Of a stretch of 64,000 bases of DNA, positions 7,543 to 17,459 are shown piece by piece; position 1 is the stretch's first letter, and every line of letters begins with the position of its first letter. The stretch comes from Flavobacteriaceae bacterium (lineage in GTDB: Bacteria; Bacteroidota; Bacteroidia; Flavobacteriales; Flavobacteriaceae). A program made the position numbers and the translations under genes. The DNA lies in NCBI GenBank assembly GCA_024640565.1, contig JAHEET010000013.1:62001-126000 (forward strand). The letters run 5' to 3'. Below the pieces are notes generated by a model, which made no database searches, was not told the origin of the DNA, and was given only the letters and a program-made list of their open reading frames with translations.

Positions 7543-9528
7543 ATGAGTGATTCTAATAAAGAAAATAAACCAAAATCCCCAAAGGCAAAATTTAGTTCGT
7601 ACTGGATTTATGGAGCGGTATTTATAGCCCTTATCGTTTTTAATTTTTTAAATTCTGATGCTTTAGCTTCCAAAAGTTTGTCTAAAAATAAATTTGAGGA
7701 AATTTTAAATGAGAATGAAATTGAAAAAATTTTAGTGGTCAACAACACAACTGCTCAAATTTACTTAACCGAAGATGCCTTAGCCAAAAGCAAATACAAA
7801 GATTTCAAAAAGGGTACTTTTTACAGGCCAGGCTCTCCGATCTTTGAATATAATTTTGGAGATCAGCAAAATTTCGAAAATGAAGTTAGCAGCGCCAAAG
7901 AGAAATACAAACTTTCTGTGGACATGCGAAATGACAATCAGACCAGTATTGTAGAAAGTATTTTTAATTATTTACCTTTTATCTTATTAATCGGTGTTTG
8001 GTTATTTTTCATGAAAAGAATGTCTGGCGGCGGTGGCGCTGGTGGTGGCGGACAAATTTTTAATATCGGAAAATCGAAAGCAAAACTTTTTGACAATGAC
8101 ACCAAAGTAAAAACTACTTTTGAGAATGTAGCAGGATTGGAAGGCGCAAAAGAAGAAGTGCAAGAAATTGTAGATTTCTTAAAAAACCCTGAAAAATATA
8201 CTGCTTTGGGTGGAAAAATACCCAAAGGAGCATTGCTAGTAGGACCTCCAGGAACTGGAAAAACCCTCTTAGCAAAAGCGGTAGCAGGTGAAGCAGGCGT
8301 TCCATTCTTTTCTTTATCTGGATCTGACTTTGTAGAAATGTTTGTGGGTGTGGGTGCTTCTCGAGTGAGAGATTTGTTCAAGCAAGCACAACAGAAATCA
8401 CCTTCTATTATTTTTATTGATGAAATTGATGCAATTGGTAGAGCTCGTGGAAAAAATAGCATGACTGGTGGTAACGATGAAAGAGAAAACACCTTGAATC
8501 AATTGCTGACAGAAATGGACGGTTTTGGAACCGACACCAATGTCATTGTTGTTGCGGCAACCAATAGAGCAGATGTTTTAGACAAAGCTTTAATGCGTGC
8601 AGGACGATTTGACCGTCAAATTTATGTTGATTTACCAAATATCAACGAGCGTAAAGAAATTTTTGATGTGCATATAAAGCCCCTAAAATTAGGCGAAGAT
8701 GTAAATGTAAATTTTCTAGCACAACAAACTCCAGGTTTTTCGGGGGCTGACATTGCAAACATGTGTAATGAAGCGGCTTTAATAGCAGCACGACAAGACA
8801 AGAAAGCAATAGCACATCAAGATTTCCTTGATGCCGTAGATCGAATCGTGGGTGGATTGGAGAAGAAGAACAAAGTAATTACACCAAAAGAGAAAGAAAC
8901 AATAGCTTTTCATGAAGCTGGACATGCAACAGTGAGTTGGATGCTAGAACATGCTGCACCTTTGGTTAAAGTAACCATTGTTCCGAGAGGGCAATCTCTA
9001 GGTGCCGCTTGGTACTTACCCGCAGAAAGAATGATTGTACAAACAGAGCAAATGTTGGATGAAATGTGTGCTACCTTAGGAGGAAGAGCTGCTGAGAAAA
9101 TCATTTTCAATAAAATATCAACAGGAGCTTTGAGTGATTTAGAAAAGGTGACCAAACAAGCCAGAGCCATGGTGACCGTTTATGGCTTAAATGATGAAGT
9201 TGGAAACATTACCTATTACGATTCATCTGGAAATGATGCATTTGTAAAACCATACAGTGAAGAAACAGCCAAAACTATTGACAAAGAAATCTCTAAAATG
9301 ATTGAAGCGCAATATGTAAGAGCGATTGAATTATTAACTACTCACAAAGAAAAATTGACCACTTTAGCAGAATTACTTTTAGAAAAAGAAGTAATTTTTA
9401 AAGATGATCTGGAAAAGATATTTGGAAAAAGACCTTTTAATGTTGAAATTGAACCGCAAGAGGAAGAAAAAATTGAAGAAGATAAGGACGCAACTAGTTC
9501 ACCCGTTGAAGAAAACACTGGCGAGTAA
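7543..9528 (+). CDS. ftsH: ATP-dependent zinc metalloprotease FtsH
   Basis: Membrane-anchored AAA+ protease that removes damaged membrane proteins and unstable regulators. Order of parts: a first membrane segment near residues 20-35, a periplasmic domain, a second membrane segment ([12 protein letters not shown]), a glycine-rich linker, the AAA module with Walker A GPPGTGKT (234-241) and Walker B IIFIDE (to Glu294), and the zinc peptidase with H457-E458-x-x-H461 and Asp532 as the likely third ligand. The acidic C-terminal tail ([10 protein letters not shown]) is common in the family. The length of 661 residues is normal. Confidence 0.98.
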   Translation: MSDSNKENKPKSPKAKFSSYWIYGAVFIALIVFNFLNSDALASKSLSKNKFEEILNENEIEKILVVNNTTAQIYLTEDALAKSKYKDFKKGTFYRPGSPIFEYNFGDQQNFENEVSSAKEKYKLSVDMRNDNQTSIVESIFNYLPFILLIGVWLFFMKRMSGGGGAGGGGQIFNIGKSKAKLFDNDTKVKTTFENVAGLEGAKEEVQEIVDFLKNPEKYTALGGKIPKGALLVGPPGTGKTLLAKAVAGEAGVPFFSLSGSDFVEMFVGVGASRVRDLFKQAQQKSPSIIFIDEIDAIGRARGKNSMTGGNDERENTLNQLLTEMDGFGTDTNVIVVAATNRADVLDKALMRAGRFDRQIYVDLPNINERKEIFDVHIKPLKLGEDVNVNFLAQQTPGFSGADIANMCNEAALIAARQDKKAIAHQDFLDAVDRIVGGLEKKNKVITPKEKETIAFHEAGHATVSWMLEHAAPLVKVTIVPRGQSLGAAWYLPAERMIVQTEQMLDEMCATLGGRAAEKIIFNKISTGALSDLEKVTKQARAMVTVYGLNDEVGNITYYDSSGNDAFVKPYSEETAKTIDKEISKMIEAQYVRAIELLTTHKEKLTTLAELLLEKEVIFKDDLEKIFGKRPFNVEIEPQEEEKIEEDKDATSSPVEENTGE

Positions 9529-9549
9529 TCAAATGCTTTAATTATAGTA

Positions 9550-10128
9550 ATGAATTTTCTTAAAAAACTTCTCAACAGACAACAAACTGAAGATGAGCAA
9601 CCCACAAATATCGAGGTTTCTTTATCCTTAGATGACTTGTTTGTTCATAATTTTCTTTCCAAAGGCGGAAAATTCCTATACTGTTCAAATAAAGAAGAAA
9701 TCATTTCAAACTTAAAAAGTATTCTCGTTGAAAATAGTTGGGATAAACTTCAACTTCTGGACGCATCGCTTCTAAGGTACGTGGACAAAAAAACCGAAAT
9801 ATCAGAAACCGATCAAGAACTACCCTTTTTTTCTACTTGCGAGCATTTAATTGCAGATAAAGGGGACATCCTATTGTCTTCAAACCAATTGAAAAGTAAA
9901 AAAATTACTGAATTTTCTGAAAATTTCATCATTTATGCCAGTACCAGCCAAATTGTAAAAGATACAGGGCAAGGACTTACTGGTATAAAAACGAATTCCA
10001 AACAAAACTTACCAACCAATATCAGCGCTATCAAAAATTATACGCTCAAAAAAAATGATGATAATTTTTTAAACTACGGCAACAGTAACTCAAAAAACTT
10101 ATATTTGCTGCTATTTGAAGATTTATAA
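9550..10128 (+). CDS. LUD-domain protein (LutC/YkgG-like)
   Basis: A 192-residue protein resembling the LUD domain of lactate-utilisation proteins. The C-terminal pattern fits: a Ser/Asn-rich segment, GTGQGLTGIKTNSKQNLPTNISAI-like ending and YLLLFEDL. The true lactate operon partners (LutA, LutB) are absent here. Instead the gene sits between ftsH and cdsA with short gaps (21 bp, then 1 bp to cdsA), so its job in this context is unknown. Naming it a lactate enzyme would be over-reading. Confidence 0.7.
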   Translation: MNFLKKLLNRQQTEDEQPTNIEVSLSLDDLFVHNFLSKGGKFLYCSNKEEIISNLKSILVENSWDKLQLLDASLLRYVDKKTEISETDQELPFFSTCEHLIADKGDILLSSNQLKSKKITEFSENFIIYASTSQIVKDTGQGLTGIKTNSKQNLPTNISAIKNYTLKKNDDNFLNYGNSNSKNLYLLLFEDL

Positions 10129-10129
10129 T

Positions 10130-10924
10130 ATGCGCAACCTTATAAAGAGGAGTTTTTCTGGACTTATTTTCGTTTTTCTTTTTGTTTCCGCAATTCTTTA
10201 TTCTAAAGAATCATTTGTAATTTTGACCGCTATTTTTGCCGGAATTTCTATCTGGGAATTTCACAAGATTATTAATTTCAAAAGTCTAGCATCCTACTTG
10301 TTTTTTAGTGCGGCTATTTTCTTGTTGTTAAAAAACTCTAACAATTATGCAGTGATTGGTATTTTGGGAATTAATATTATCTCATCCCTTTTTTTAAGTT
10401 ATCAATTAATTTCAAAAAAAGAAATTTCATATCTGGATGATCGTTCAAAAATGGGACTCACCATTCGATATATTGTATTTTCTTTTTGTTTTTTAATTTT
10501 AATTCCTTTTCAAGAAAATCAATACAAACCAGAGATTATCTTAAGTATATTAATCCTTATTTGGACAAATGATAGCTTTGCTTTTATCGTGGGAAAAAAT
10601 TTGGGGAAAAGAAAATTATTTGTTTCAATATCTCCAAAAAAAACGATTGAAGGTTTTTTTGGCGGTTTGATATTTTCAATCGCAACAGGATCTCTCATTT
10701 CGATTTATGTCTCAGATTACAAATTTATAGACTGGATTGTAATTGCGGTGATCGTTTCTGTTCTAGGCACCATAGGCGATTTAATAGAATCAAAATTTAA
10801 AAGACAGGCTAACATTAAAGACAGTGGTACTATAATGCCAGGTCATGGAGGGATTTTAGACAGATTTGATAGTTTGTTATTTGTTGCTCCGTTTGTATAT
10901 TTGTATATCAACTTTATAATATAA
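10130..10924 (+). CDS. cdsA: Phosphatidate cytidylyltransferase (CDP-diglyceride synthase)
   Basis: Makes CDP-diacylglycerol from phosphatidic acid and CTP, the branch point of phospholipid synthesis. This is a multi-pass membrane protein of 264 residues. The signature is present in the C-terminal half: SPKKTIEGFFGG followed by GDLIESKFKRQANIKDSGTIMPGHGGILDRFDS, with the acidic residues that bind metal. ATG 10130 is one base past the stop of the LUD gene and gives the usual basic start (MRNLIKRS); an upstream ATG at 10115 lies inside that gene. The next gene, psd, follows by 3 bp. Confidence 0.95.
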   Translation: MRNLIKRSFSGLIFVFLFVSAILYSKESFVILTAIFAGISIWEFHKIINFKSLASYLFFSAAIFLLLKNSNNYAVIGILGINIISSLFLSYQLISKKEISYLDDRSKMGLTIRYIVFSFCFLILIPFQENQYKPEIILSILILIWTNDSFAFIVGKNLGKRKLFVSISPKKTIEGFFGGLIFSIATGSLISIYVSDYKFIDWIVIAVIVSVLGTIGDLIESKFKRQANIKDSGTIMPGHGGILDRFDSLLFVAPFVYLYINFII

Positions 10925-10927
10925 TTC

Positions 10928-11587
10928 ATGATTCGTTTTCACAAAGAAGGTTATAAGATTATTGTAGCATCACTACTATTAAGTATCGCTGGGGTTTTAC
11001 TTGTAGAAAAATTTATTGCAATTGCATGGGTAGTAAAGAGCATTCAAATTTTAATTCTAGGATTTTTAATCATTATTTTACAATTTTTCAGAAATCCTAA
11101 AAGAAAAACGGTACTTAATGAAAAGCATATTATAGCCCCTGTAGACGGTAAAGTTGTTGTAATTGAAGAAGTTGAGGAAACAGAATATTTTAAAGACAAG
11201 CGGCTACAAGTCTCTATTTTCATGTCACCCATTAACGTGCATGTAACTCGTTACGCAATGAGTGGTACTGTAAATTACAGTAAATACCACCCGGGTAAAT
11301 ATTTGGTTGCTTGGCACCCAAAAGCATCCACAGAGAATGAAAGAACTACCATCGTTTTAGAGAATGGTGTTTTTGGTGAAATTTTGTACCGTCAAATTGC
11401 TGGAGCATTGGCAAAGAGGATTGTAAATTATGCCAAAAAAGGAACTCAAATTGTACAAGGAACAGATGCAGGTTTTATAAAATTTGGTTCAAGAGTTGAC
11501 CTTTTCTTACCTTTAGACACAGAACTCACGGTGAAGTTGGGAGATGTTGTAAAAGGAGGAACGCAAGTTATTGCAGAAAAAAAGTAG
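10928..11587 (+). CDS. psd: Phosphatidylserine decarboxylase (short PSD-A type proenzyme)
   Basis: Converts phosphatidylserine to phosphatidylethanolamine. The 219-residue length matches the short bacterial/archaeal type with two N-terminal membrane segments. The self-cleavage site that makes the pyruvoyl group is Gly187-Ser188 in FIKFGSRVD. The conserved segments VDGKV and FMSPINVHVTR are also present. It follows cdsA by 3 bp, which links two steps of the same lipid pathway; PssA, the step between them, is not in the window. Confidence 0.93.
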   Translation: MIRFHKEGYKIIVASLLLSIAGVLLVEKFIAIAWVVKSIQILILGFLIIILQFFRNPKRKTVLNEKHIIAPVDGKVVVIEEVEETEYFKDKRLQVSIFMSPINVHVTRYAMSGTVNYSKYHPGKYLVAWHPKASTENERTTIVLENGVFGEILYRQIAGALAKRIVNYAKKGTQIVQGTDAGFIKFGSRVDLFLPLDTELTVKLGDVVKGGTQVIAEKK

Positions 11588-11589
11588 AA

Positions 11590-11856
11590 ATGTCAGACAA
11601 TTTAGACATAGAGTTTGTAGAAGCTTTTGAGAGAATATCTAGTCTAAAAAAAGCCGTTGCACCCGATGTAATGCTAAAACTATATGCTTATAATAAGCAA
11701 GCAAATTTTGGGAATAATTTTTCTTTTAACAGCGGGTCAGATGTTAGAAACGCTTTTAAATTTAATGCCTGGATGCAATTAAAAGACATGTCCCATACTG
11801 AAGCAAAAAAAGAATACATTAAATTAGCAAATACTATCATTAATCCTAAAAAATAA
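11590..11856 (+). CDS. Acyl-CoA-binding protein (ACBP)
   Basis: A small cytoplasmic four-helix protein of 88 residues that binds long-chain acyl-CoA. Typical features are the F-x-x-A start, YAYNKQANFGN (the KQA pattern with tyrosine), KFNAWMQLKDMSHTEAKKEYI, and the final helix. It is 2 bp after psd, so acyl-CoA supply and phospholipid synthesis appear to be made from one transcript. The next gene begins 3 bp later. Confidence 0.9.
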   Translation: MSDNLDIEFVEAFERISSLKKAVAPDVMLKLYAYNKQANFGNNFSFNSGSDVRNAFKFNAWMQLKDMSHTEAKKEYIKLANTIINPKK

Positions 11857-11859
11857 TTC

Positions 11860-12486
11860 ATGAAAAAATCGATTCTATACAGTGTACTCCTATGTACCAT
11901 TATTTATTTTTCAGGGTGTAAGTCTGAAACTAAATCTGAATCTACCATAGCGATTGAAAAGGAGATTCCAAAATCGTCTGCGAAGTTCTCATTGCGTGAG
12001 GCTAGAAATAAAATTGGATGGACTGCTTACAAAACAACGGAAAAAATCCCTGTAAATGGCCAATTTAAAAAAGTAAACATCACTGCGAATGGTGAGGGTA
12101 ACACAATCAAAGAAGCAATTCACAACACGTCTTTTTCAATCCCTGTAAGTAGTATTTTCACAAAAGATAGTAGTAGAGATTATAAAATTAGAAAATTCTT
12201 TTTCAGTTTCATGGATACCTCATTGCTATCGGGTACCCTAGAGATTTCATCAGCATCAACAGGAATAGCTACCATTAAAATGAATGGAATTACGGACAAG
12301 GTTCCGTTTGAATATACAATCATTGACAATGTGTTTTCAATGCAGTCTACCTTAGATATTAATAAATGGAATGCAAAAGCGGCTATTGCTTCTCTAAACA
12401 AAGTCTGTGAAGAACTCCATAAAGGTGCAGATGGTATTTCTAAAACTTGGGATGAAGTTGCTTTAAATATTACATCTACTTTTTAG
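11860..12486 (+). CDS. YceI-family lipoprotein
   Basis: A 208-residue exported protein. The first 20 residues form a signal with lipobox FSGC, so it is probably lipid-anchored. The rest has the YceI lipocalin-like pattern: IGWTAYKTTEKIPVNGQFK near the start, SIPVSSIFT, FFSFMD, and KMNGITDKVPFEYTI. YceI proteins bind isoprenoids or amphiphiles in a beta-barrel. This is the last gene of the ftsH-cdsA-psd run and ends 8 bp before a convergent gene. Confidence 0.85.
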   Translation: MKKSILYSVLLCTIIYFSGCKSETKSESTIAIEKEIPKSSAKFSLREARNKIGWTAYKTTEKIPVNGQFKKVNITANGEGNTIKEAIHNTSFSIPVSSIFTKDSSRDYKIRKFFFSFMDTSLLSGTLEISSASTGIATIKMNGITDKVPFEYTIIDNVFSMQSTLDINKWNAKAAIASLNKVCEELHKGADGISKTWDEVALNITSTF

Positions 12487-12494
12487 GAACTTTC

Positions 12495-14249
12495 TTATCG
12501 CGAATAGACTTTAAAAACGGGCAACATTAAGTGTGCTTTTTCATAATGCAAGGTTTTTTTGTACACGAAAGACAATTGAGCACTTGGATTTTTAGCAAAA
12601 TCTTCATCCGTTTTTATTTTTTCTTCTAAGGCTTTTTTTACCGAAGGGTTTTCACGCAAAAAGTTGGCCGCAACCTCTTCAAACACATAGCCAGAATAAC
12701 CTTCTTTTTGTTGTAAAATAGTATCAAAAAAATTCCAATTAAAAAAAGAATCAACCCCTTCTGACTCGAGGGTTTCTATGAGATAACGAATGCCGTTTTG
12801 ACGGGTCGGTATGTACAAATCTCCTTTTCTAAAATGTATGCTTTTTTTAGTTTTTTCAACCACGGTATTGTAATGAAGATAGTGCCCCTCATAGGCATTT
12901 TCTCTGGTCTTATAGTTTTTGATATGTTGTACCTCAACAACAAGAGTAGTGTCTGCCTTAAAACGAGTAAATTCGATGTTGTTGTTTTGCAGGCGGGTTA
13001 CTACACGATGCCAACCTTGTTGTAAAACATAGGCCTTTGGCAGCTTAACTTCTTTGGTAGCAACGAAATTATTATAATAATTTACAGCTTTTGTGAACGG
13101 AAGTGATTGATCATAAAAAAGTCGTTTCCCGTTGGTTACTTTACTGTCTAAAATGGAGGCCTCATATCCCTTAAAAAGAAGTGTTGTCGGCTGTTTTTTA
13201 TCCACTTTATAATGCAACGGATAGGTTTGATTTGCCATTATCTGAGCAACAGCATTCTCTCTTAAAGTCTTTATTTCTCTTGAATTTTTAACGGTAAAAT
13301 CGAGCATGGAAAAAAGCAATTCATAAGTTTGCTCAACACGAATCTTATAAGGTTTTAACATGTGAGTTTCAACCATCATTCCAAAGGTATTAAACAAGGT
13401 TGTGTAGCCTGTAGAATATCTTGGTGAATCATAAAACTGAGACCAACCTGCCTCTGGTGTAGTGCCCCAAACATTTACATAAGGCGTAATATCGATCCCT
13501 TTTTCTTGCAAGGAATGTTCCAAAGAAGGACGCATTTTTGTTTCTAAAAACCTACCAAGATCTCCACCTAATTTATTATGTTGCGTAAATAAGTGGGTAA
13601 TTGCATATTGATAATCCGCACCATTACTCACGTGATTGTCGATAAAAACATCGGGATTAACCGTATGAAAAATTTCTGCAAATGCTGCAGCATTCTTCGT
13701 ATCTTGCTTGATAAAGTCTCTATTTAAATCAAAATTTCTTGCATTCCCTCTAAAACCATATGTGTTGGGTCCATTTTGGTTGGCACGTGAATGGGTATTT
13801 CTGTTTAAGGCGCCTCCAACATTATATAGAGGAATAATTGCAATAAGCGTGTTCTTATAAGTCTTTTTCAAAGAATCGTTTTGAACAATATCTCTTAAAA
13901 AAAGCATAGAGGCATCGATTCCATCAGACTCCCCTGGATGAATTCCATTGTTAATTAAGAGTGTGTTTTTTTTTGAATCGCGAATTTCATTGACATTATA
14001 AATACCCTCGGCATTATACACGACCAAGTGCAGCGGTTCTCCTGCGTCTGTTTGCCCAAAAGAAAAAAGAGAAATCTCTGAATAGGTATCTGCCAAAGCA
14101 GCATAATAAGCAATTACATCCTTGTACTCTGGTGTTTCCCTACCTTCTGATTTCTCGAAAAGAGTACTAAATGCTGTTGTGTTATTTTTCTTTGAAGCAT
14201 TACACGAAAGGAGTAAAAGAAACGAAATAAAATAAACTATTTTTTTCAT
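12495..14249 (-). CDS. M14-family zinc carboxypeptidase, predicted lipoprotein
   Basis: A 584-residue exported metallopeptidase. The signal ends in lipobox LLSC (residue ~16). The zinc ligands of the M14 fold are visible: H and E in GIHPGESDG and the later His in DVFIDNHVSN; the likely catalytic Glu is in MMVETHM. The ~200 residues after the catalytic domain are extra and probably form beta-domains. Bacteroidetes use such proteins to trim peptides or peptidoglycan stems at the cell surface; the substrate is not evident. It is downstream of coaD on the same strand, 36 bp away. Confidence 0.87.
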   Translation of the reverse strand: MKKIVYFISFLLLLSCNASKKNNTTAFSTLFEKSEGRETPEYKDVIAYYAALADTYSEISLFSFGQTDAGEPLHLVVYNAEGIYNVNEIRDSKKNTLLINNGIHPGESDGIDASMLFLRDIVQNDSLKKTYKNTLIAIIPLYNVGGALNRNTHSRANQNGPNTYGFRGNARNFDLNRDFIKQDTKNAAAFAEIFHTVNPDVFIDNHVSNGADYQYAITHLFTQHNKLGGDLGRFLETKMRPSLEHSLQEKGIDITPYVNVWGTTPEAGWSQFYDSPRYSTGYTTLFNTFGMMVETHMLKPYKIRVEQTYELLFSMLDFTVKNSREIKTLRENAVAQIMANQTYPLHYKVDKKQPTTLLFKGYEASILDSKVTNGKRLFYDQSLPFTKAVNYYNNFVATKEVKLPKAYVLQQGWHRVVTRLQNNNIEFTRFKADTTLVVEVQHIKNYKTRENAYEGHYLHYNTVVEKTKKSIHFRKGDLYIPTRQNGIRYLIETLESEGVDSFFNWNFFDTILQQKEGYSGYVFEEVAANFLRENPSVKKALEEKIKTDEDFAKNPSAQLSFVYKKTLHYEKAHLMLPVFKVYSR

Positions 14250-14285
14250 ACGTAATATAAAATCAAAAAAAGTAATAATTAAATC

Positions 14286-14738
14286 CTAAGTTCTCACCAT
14301 GTTGGGAACCAACTTTGTATAATCGCCCTTGTTTCGAATGACCTCTCTAACAATGGATGATGAGATATAAGAGGTACGCGCTGCTGTTAATAAAAATACA
14401 GTCTCTACAGGGGCTAGATCTCGATTGGTATGTGCAATTGCTTTTTCGAACTCAAAATCTGCTGGGTTCCTTAAACCTCTTAAAATAAAATTAAAGTTAT
14501 TTTTCATGCAGAAATCTACTGTCAGCCCTTGGTAGGTAAGCACTTTTATTTTGGGGTTGTCTTTGAAACAATTTTCAATAAATTGCTTGCGTTTCTCCAA
14601 TGAAAACATATATTCTTTTCCTGAATTGACACCAATTGCAATAATTAACTCATCAAATAAGGTAACACCTCTTTCGATAATGTCTACATGACCCAATGTA
14701 ATAGGATCAAAGGATCCTGGGAAAATTGCTCTTTTCAT
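14286..14738 (-). CDS. coaD: Pantetheine-phosphate adenylyltransferase
   Basis: Fourth step of coenzyme A synthesis: joins AMP to 4'-phosphopantetheine. The 150-residue length is usual. The nucleotidyltransferase motif (H/T)xGH appears as TLGH (14-17) within GSFDPITLGH. The second signature RTSYISSSIVRE lies near the end. The gene starts 4 bp after ddl ends, so the two are cotranscribed. Confidence 0.96.
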   Translation of the reverse strand: MKRAIFPGSFDPITLGHVDIIERGVTLFDELIIAIGVNSGKEYMFSLEKRKQFIENCFKDNPKIKVLTYQGLTVDFCMKNNFNFILRGLRNPADFEFEKAIAHTNRDLAPVETVFLLTAARTSYISSSIVREVIRNKGDYTKLVPNMVRT

Positions 14739-14742
14739 ATTC

Positions 14743-15717
14743 TTAGTTTAAAGCCGATTGAATGGCGTTATCAAATAGTTGTGAAAGAGAAATACCTGCA
14801 CAGGCAGCTTGCTGTGGCAAAATACTTTCTTCTGTTAGACCAGGCACTGTATTAATTTCTAAAAAATAAGGTTCTCCTTCGACCAAAATAAATTCTGCTC
14901 TAGAAAAACCAGATAAATTTAAACTGTTGTATACTTTTTTGGCAGTAAATACCACTTTTTCTTGTATCTCCGGGGAAAGTACCGCAGGTGTAATCTCGCT
15001 TGACTTACCTTGGTATTTTGCTTCATAATCGAAGAAATCATTTTCTGAAACAATCGCTGTAATTGGCAACACTTTAAGCGTTTGCTGATATTGAATAACT
15101 CCTACTGAAACCTCGCTACCTTCTAAAAAAGACTCAATTAAAATTTCAGAATCTTGTTCAAATGCTTTTTGAATCGCAGGCATCATTTCGTTTATACTAT
15201 AGGCCTTTGAAATACCAAAACTAGAACCTGCATTGTTTGGTTTTACAAAACAAGGCAAGCCAACTTTAGCAATGATGGCATCAAGATCAATCTGGGATCC
15301 TTTATTCAAATAATAGGAAGTTGCGGTTTTAATTCCATATTCTTTAACCACACTCAATGTATCTCTTTTATTAAAGGTAAGTGCCATTTGATAGGAGCTC
15401 GCAGAAGTATGTGTTACTCCTATTAATTCAAAGTAGGCCAGAAGAACTCCATTTTCTCCAGGATTTCCATGAATTGCATTAAAAACACAATCAAAAACAA
15501 TTTTCTGGGCACCTAAGAAAAAAGAAAAATCATTTTTATCGATCTGATATTCTTTCCCGTCCGCATCCAAAGCCACCCATTTATTGTGTAAAATAAGCAC
15601 TCGGAAAGGGATATACTTTTCTTTGTCTAAATGGGTATAAACAACATTTCCACTTTTAATAGAAATGTCAACTTCGGCGGAATAGCCCCCCATTATTATG
15701 GCAATATTTTGTTTCAT
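14743..15717 (-). CDS. ddl: D-alanine--D-alanine ligase
   Basis: Makes the D-Ala-D-Ala dipeptide for peptidoglycan. This is a 324-residue ATP-grasp enzyme. Signatures include FNAIHGNPGENG, VKPNNAGSSFGISK, ESFLEGSEVSV and FLEINTVPGLTEES. It leads a probable ddl-coaD-M14 transcript and is divergent from the PASTA-protein gene, with a TAAATTTG box just upstream. Confidence 0.96.
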   Translation of the reverse strand: MKQNIAIIMGGYSAEVDISIKSGNVVYTHLDKEKYIPFRVLILHNKWVALDADGKEYQIDKNDFSFFLGAQKIVFDCVFNAIHGNPGENGVLLAYFELIGVTHTSASSYQMALTFNKRDTLSVVKEYGIKTATSYYLNKGSQIDLDAIIAKVGLPCFVKPNNAGSSFGISKAYSINEMMPAIQKAFEQDSEILIESFLEGSEVSVGVIQYQQTLKVLPITAIVSENDFFDYEAKYQGKSSEITPAVLSPEIQEKVVFTAKKVYNSLNLSGFSRAEFILVEGEPYFLEINTVPGLTEESILPQQAACAGISLSQLFDNAIQSALN

Positions 15718-15736
15718 TTACACTAAAAAAATAAAA

Positions 15737-15744
15737 CAAATTTA
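15737..15744 (-). promoter_or_regulatory. Candidate -7 box (TAAATTTG) of ddl-coaD
   Basis: TAnnTTTG match in the 92-bp divergent gap. It is 20-27 bases upstream of the ddl start, which would give a short leader. No clear -33 TTG. Confidence 0.35.
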
Positions 15745-15781
15745 TCAAAATATAAATAGAAACAGCCACGTTTAGTTTTTA

Positions 15782-15789
15782 TATCTTTG
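15782..15789 (+). promoter_or_regulatory. Candidate -7 box (TATCTTTG) of the PASTA-rluA pair
   Basis: TAnnTTTG match 21-28 bases upstream of the PASTA-protein ATG, facing away from the ddl box. The -33 element is not obvious. Confidence 0.4.
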
Positions 15790-15809
15790 TTTGTTCTAAA
15801 AATCGAAAT

Positions 15810-16367
15810 ATGAGTGTCATAAAGTTTCTAATTAGTAGGTCCTTTTTAAAGCAATTAATAATTGCTTTCGTGAGTTTGTTGCTTTTAGTATTTGGCTTAA
15901 AATTCTGGTTAGACATCACCACTAACCACGCTCAAAAAATACAGGTACCAAATCTAGAAAAAATGTCGTTGGAGGAAGTAAGACAAAAGTTAACAGAATT
16001 AAATCTCGATTTTAAGGTAATAGATTCTGCTAGTTACAATCCCAATTACCCGAATAAATCTGTCATCGAACAAACTCCAAAAACGGGTGACTTTGTGAAA
16101 GAAAAGCGTAAAATTTACTTGGTTTTAAATCCTTCTAAGTATCGATCTTTAGTAGTTCCCGATCTAAATGGACGCACAAAGAGGCAAGCGAGCACCGAAT
16201 TAAAATCGAGTGGCTTCAAGGTGGGTACGGAATACACCTATGTGCCAGACATTGGGAAAGATGTTGTAAGGGGGCTAATGTTTAAGAACAGAAAACTAAA
16301 AATTGGAGACAAATTACCAAAAAACTCAACCATTGAGTTGATTTTAGGCGATGGGAAGGGAAATTAA
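15810..16367 (+). CDS. Membrane-anchored PASTA-domain protein
   Basis: A 185-residue protein with one N-terminal membrane segment (LIIAFVSLLLLVFGLKFW) and two PASTA domains (about 38-107 and 110-182), each starting with a V-P-x-L pattern (QVPNLEKMS, VVPDLNGRT). PASTA domains usually bind peptidoglycan or beta-lactams and are found in PBPs and Ser/Thr kinases; here no catalytic domain is attached. The neighbour ddl, on the other strand, also concerns peptidoglycan. The following rluA-type gene starts 24 bp later. Confidence 0.85.
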   Translation: MSVIKFLISRSFLKQLIIAFVSLLLLVFGLKFWLDITTNHAQKIQVPNLEKMSLEEVRQKLTELNLDFKVIDSASYNPNYPNKSVIEQTPKTGDFVKEKRKIYLVLNPSKYRSLVVPDLNGRTKRQASTELKSSGFKVGTEYTYVPDIGKDVVRGLMFKNRKLKIGDKLPKNSTIELILGDGKGN

Positions 16368-16391
16368 ATTTCAAGTACTTACAAAAGAGTT

Positions 16392-17420
16392 ATGCTAGAA
16401 ACCAACAATCAAGAAATAGAAAACGAGGATTTATATGAACATTATAAATTTGTAGCTAGTGAAGGACAAGAACCTTTACGAGTTGATAAATTTTTAATGA
16501 ATTTCATTGAAAATGCGACGCGAAATAAAATTCAACAAGCAGCAAAAAGTGGAACTATTTTTGTGAATGAAATTCCCGTAAAACAAAATCACAAAGTAAA
16601 ACCAAGGGATGTTGTTAGAGTACTCTTATCGCATCCACCTGCAGAGCAACTCTTAATTGCAGAAGCGTTACCGATTGATATCATCTATGAAGATGATGCT
16701 GTAATTGTTGTCAACAAAAAAGCAGGAATGGTAGTTCACCCTGGTCACGGAAATTACAGTGGGACATTGGTAAACGGTTTAATACGTCATATCGAAAACT
16801 TACCTACAAATTCAAACGAACGCCCGGGGCTCGTCCATCGAATTGACAAAGATACCAGTGGATTGTTGGTGGTTGCCAAAACAGAAGCTGCTTTGGCAAA
16901 TTTATCAAAACAGTTTTTTGACAGAACCACAGAACGTCTCTATTATGCCTTAGTATGGGGAAATCTTGAGGAAGATGAAGGACGTATTGAAGGAAATATT
17001 GGGCGCAGCCTAAAGAATCGATTGCAAATGGACGTATTCCCTGAAGGTGATTTTGGAAAACCTGCAGTTACCCATTTTAAAGTAATTGACCGGTTTATGT
17101 ATGTTACCTTAGTGCAATGTAAACTAGAAACAGGAAGAACCCATCAAATTAGAGCGCATTTCAAACACATTGGACACACACTCTTCAACGATGAACGTTA
17201 TGGAGGAAATGATATCTTAAAGGGCACTACTTTTACCAAATACAAACAGTTTGTTCAAAATTGTTTTAAAACATTGCCAAGACAAGCTTTGCATGCAAAA
17301 ACACTAGGATTTACTCACCCTACCACAGGAGAATTTATGCGTTTTAACTCTGAAATACCTGAAGATATCACGGCCTGTTTAGAGAAGTGGAGAACCTATA
17401 CCGTCAATTCTAAAGAATAA
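16392..17420 (+). CDS. RluA-family 23S rRNA pseudouridine synthase (RluD-like)
   Basis: Isomerises uridine to pseudouridine in rRNA. The N-terminal ~80 residues form an S4 RNA-binding domain (RVDKFLMNFIENATRNKIQQ). The catalytic domain holds the family motif LVHRIDKDTSGL, with the first Asp catalytic, and GRTHQIRAHF. The length of 342 residues and the S4 domain point to the RluD type, which modifies helix 69, but RluC or RluA specificity cannot be excluded. A hairpin overlaps its stop codon. Confidence 0.88.
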   Translation: MLETNNQEIENEDLYEHYKFVASEGQEPLRVDKFLMNFIENATRNKIQQAAKSGTIFVNEIPVKQNHKVKPRDVVRVLLSHPPAEQLLIAEALPIDIIYEDDAVIVVNKKAGMVVHPGHGNYSGTLVNGLIRHIENLPTNSNERPGLVHRIDKDTSGLLVVAKTEAALANLSKQFFDRTTERLYYALVWGNLEEDEGRIEGNIGRSLKNRLQMDVFPEGDFGKPAVTHFKVIDRFMYVTLVQCKLETGRTHQIRAHFKHIGHTLFNDERYGGNDILKGTTFTKYKQFVQNCFKTLPRQALHAKTLGFTHPTTGEFMRFNSEIPEDITACLEKWRTYTVNSKE

Positions 17421-17447
17421 ACGCCGTCCAAACTGTCGTTTATTTTT
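17416..17447 (+). terminator. Possible terminator at the end of the RluA-family gene
   Basis: An 8-bp stem AATAAACG / CGTTTATT (17416-17423 and 17437-17444) with a 13-nt loop is followed by only three more T. The stop codon lies in the left arm. The stem is A/T-rich and the loop large, so it is weaker than others in the window. Confidence 0.45.
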
Positions 17448-17459
17448 AAAGAATACTTC

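Noticed and set aside
7968..8492. Long antisense open frame inside ftsH
   Set aside because: It is opposite the conserved AAA region, and its composition is what the complement of that coding sequence would give. No start signal or family match.
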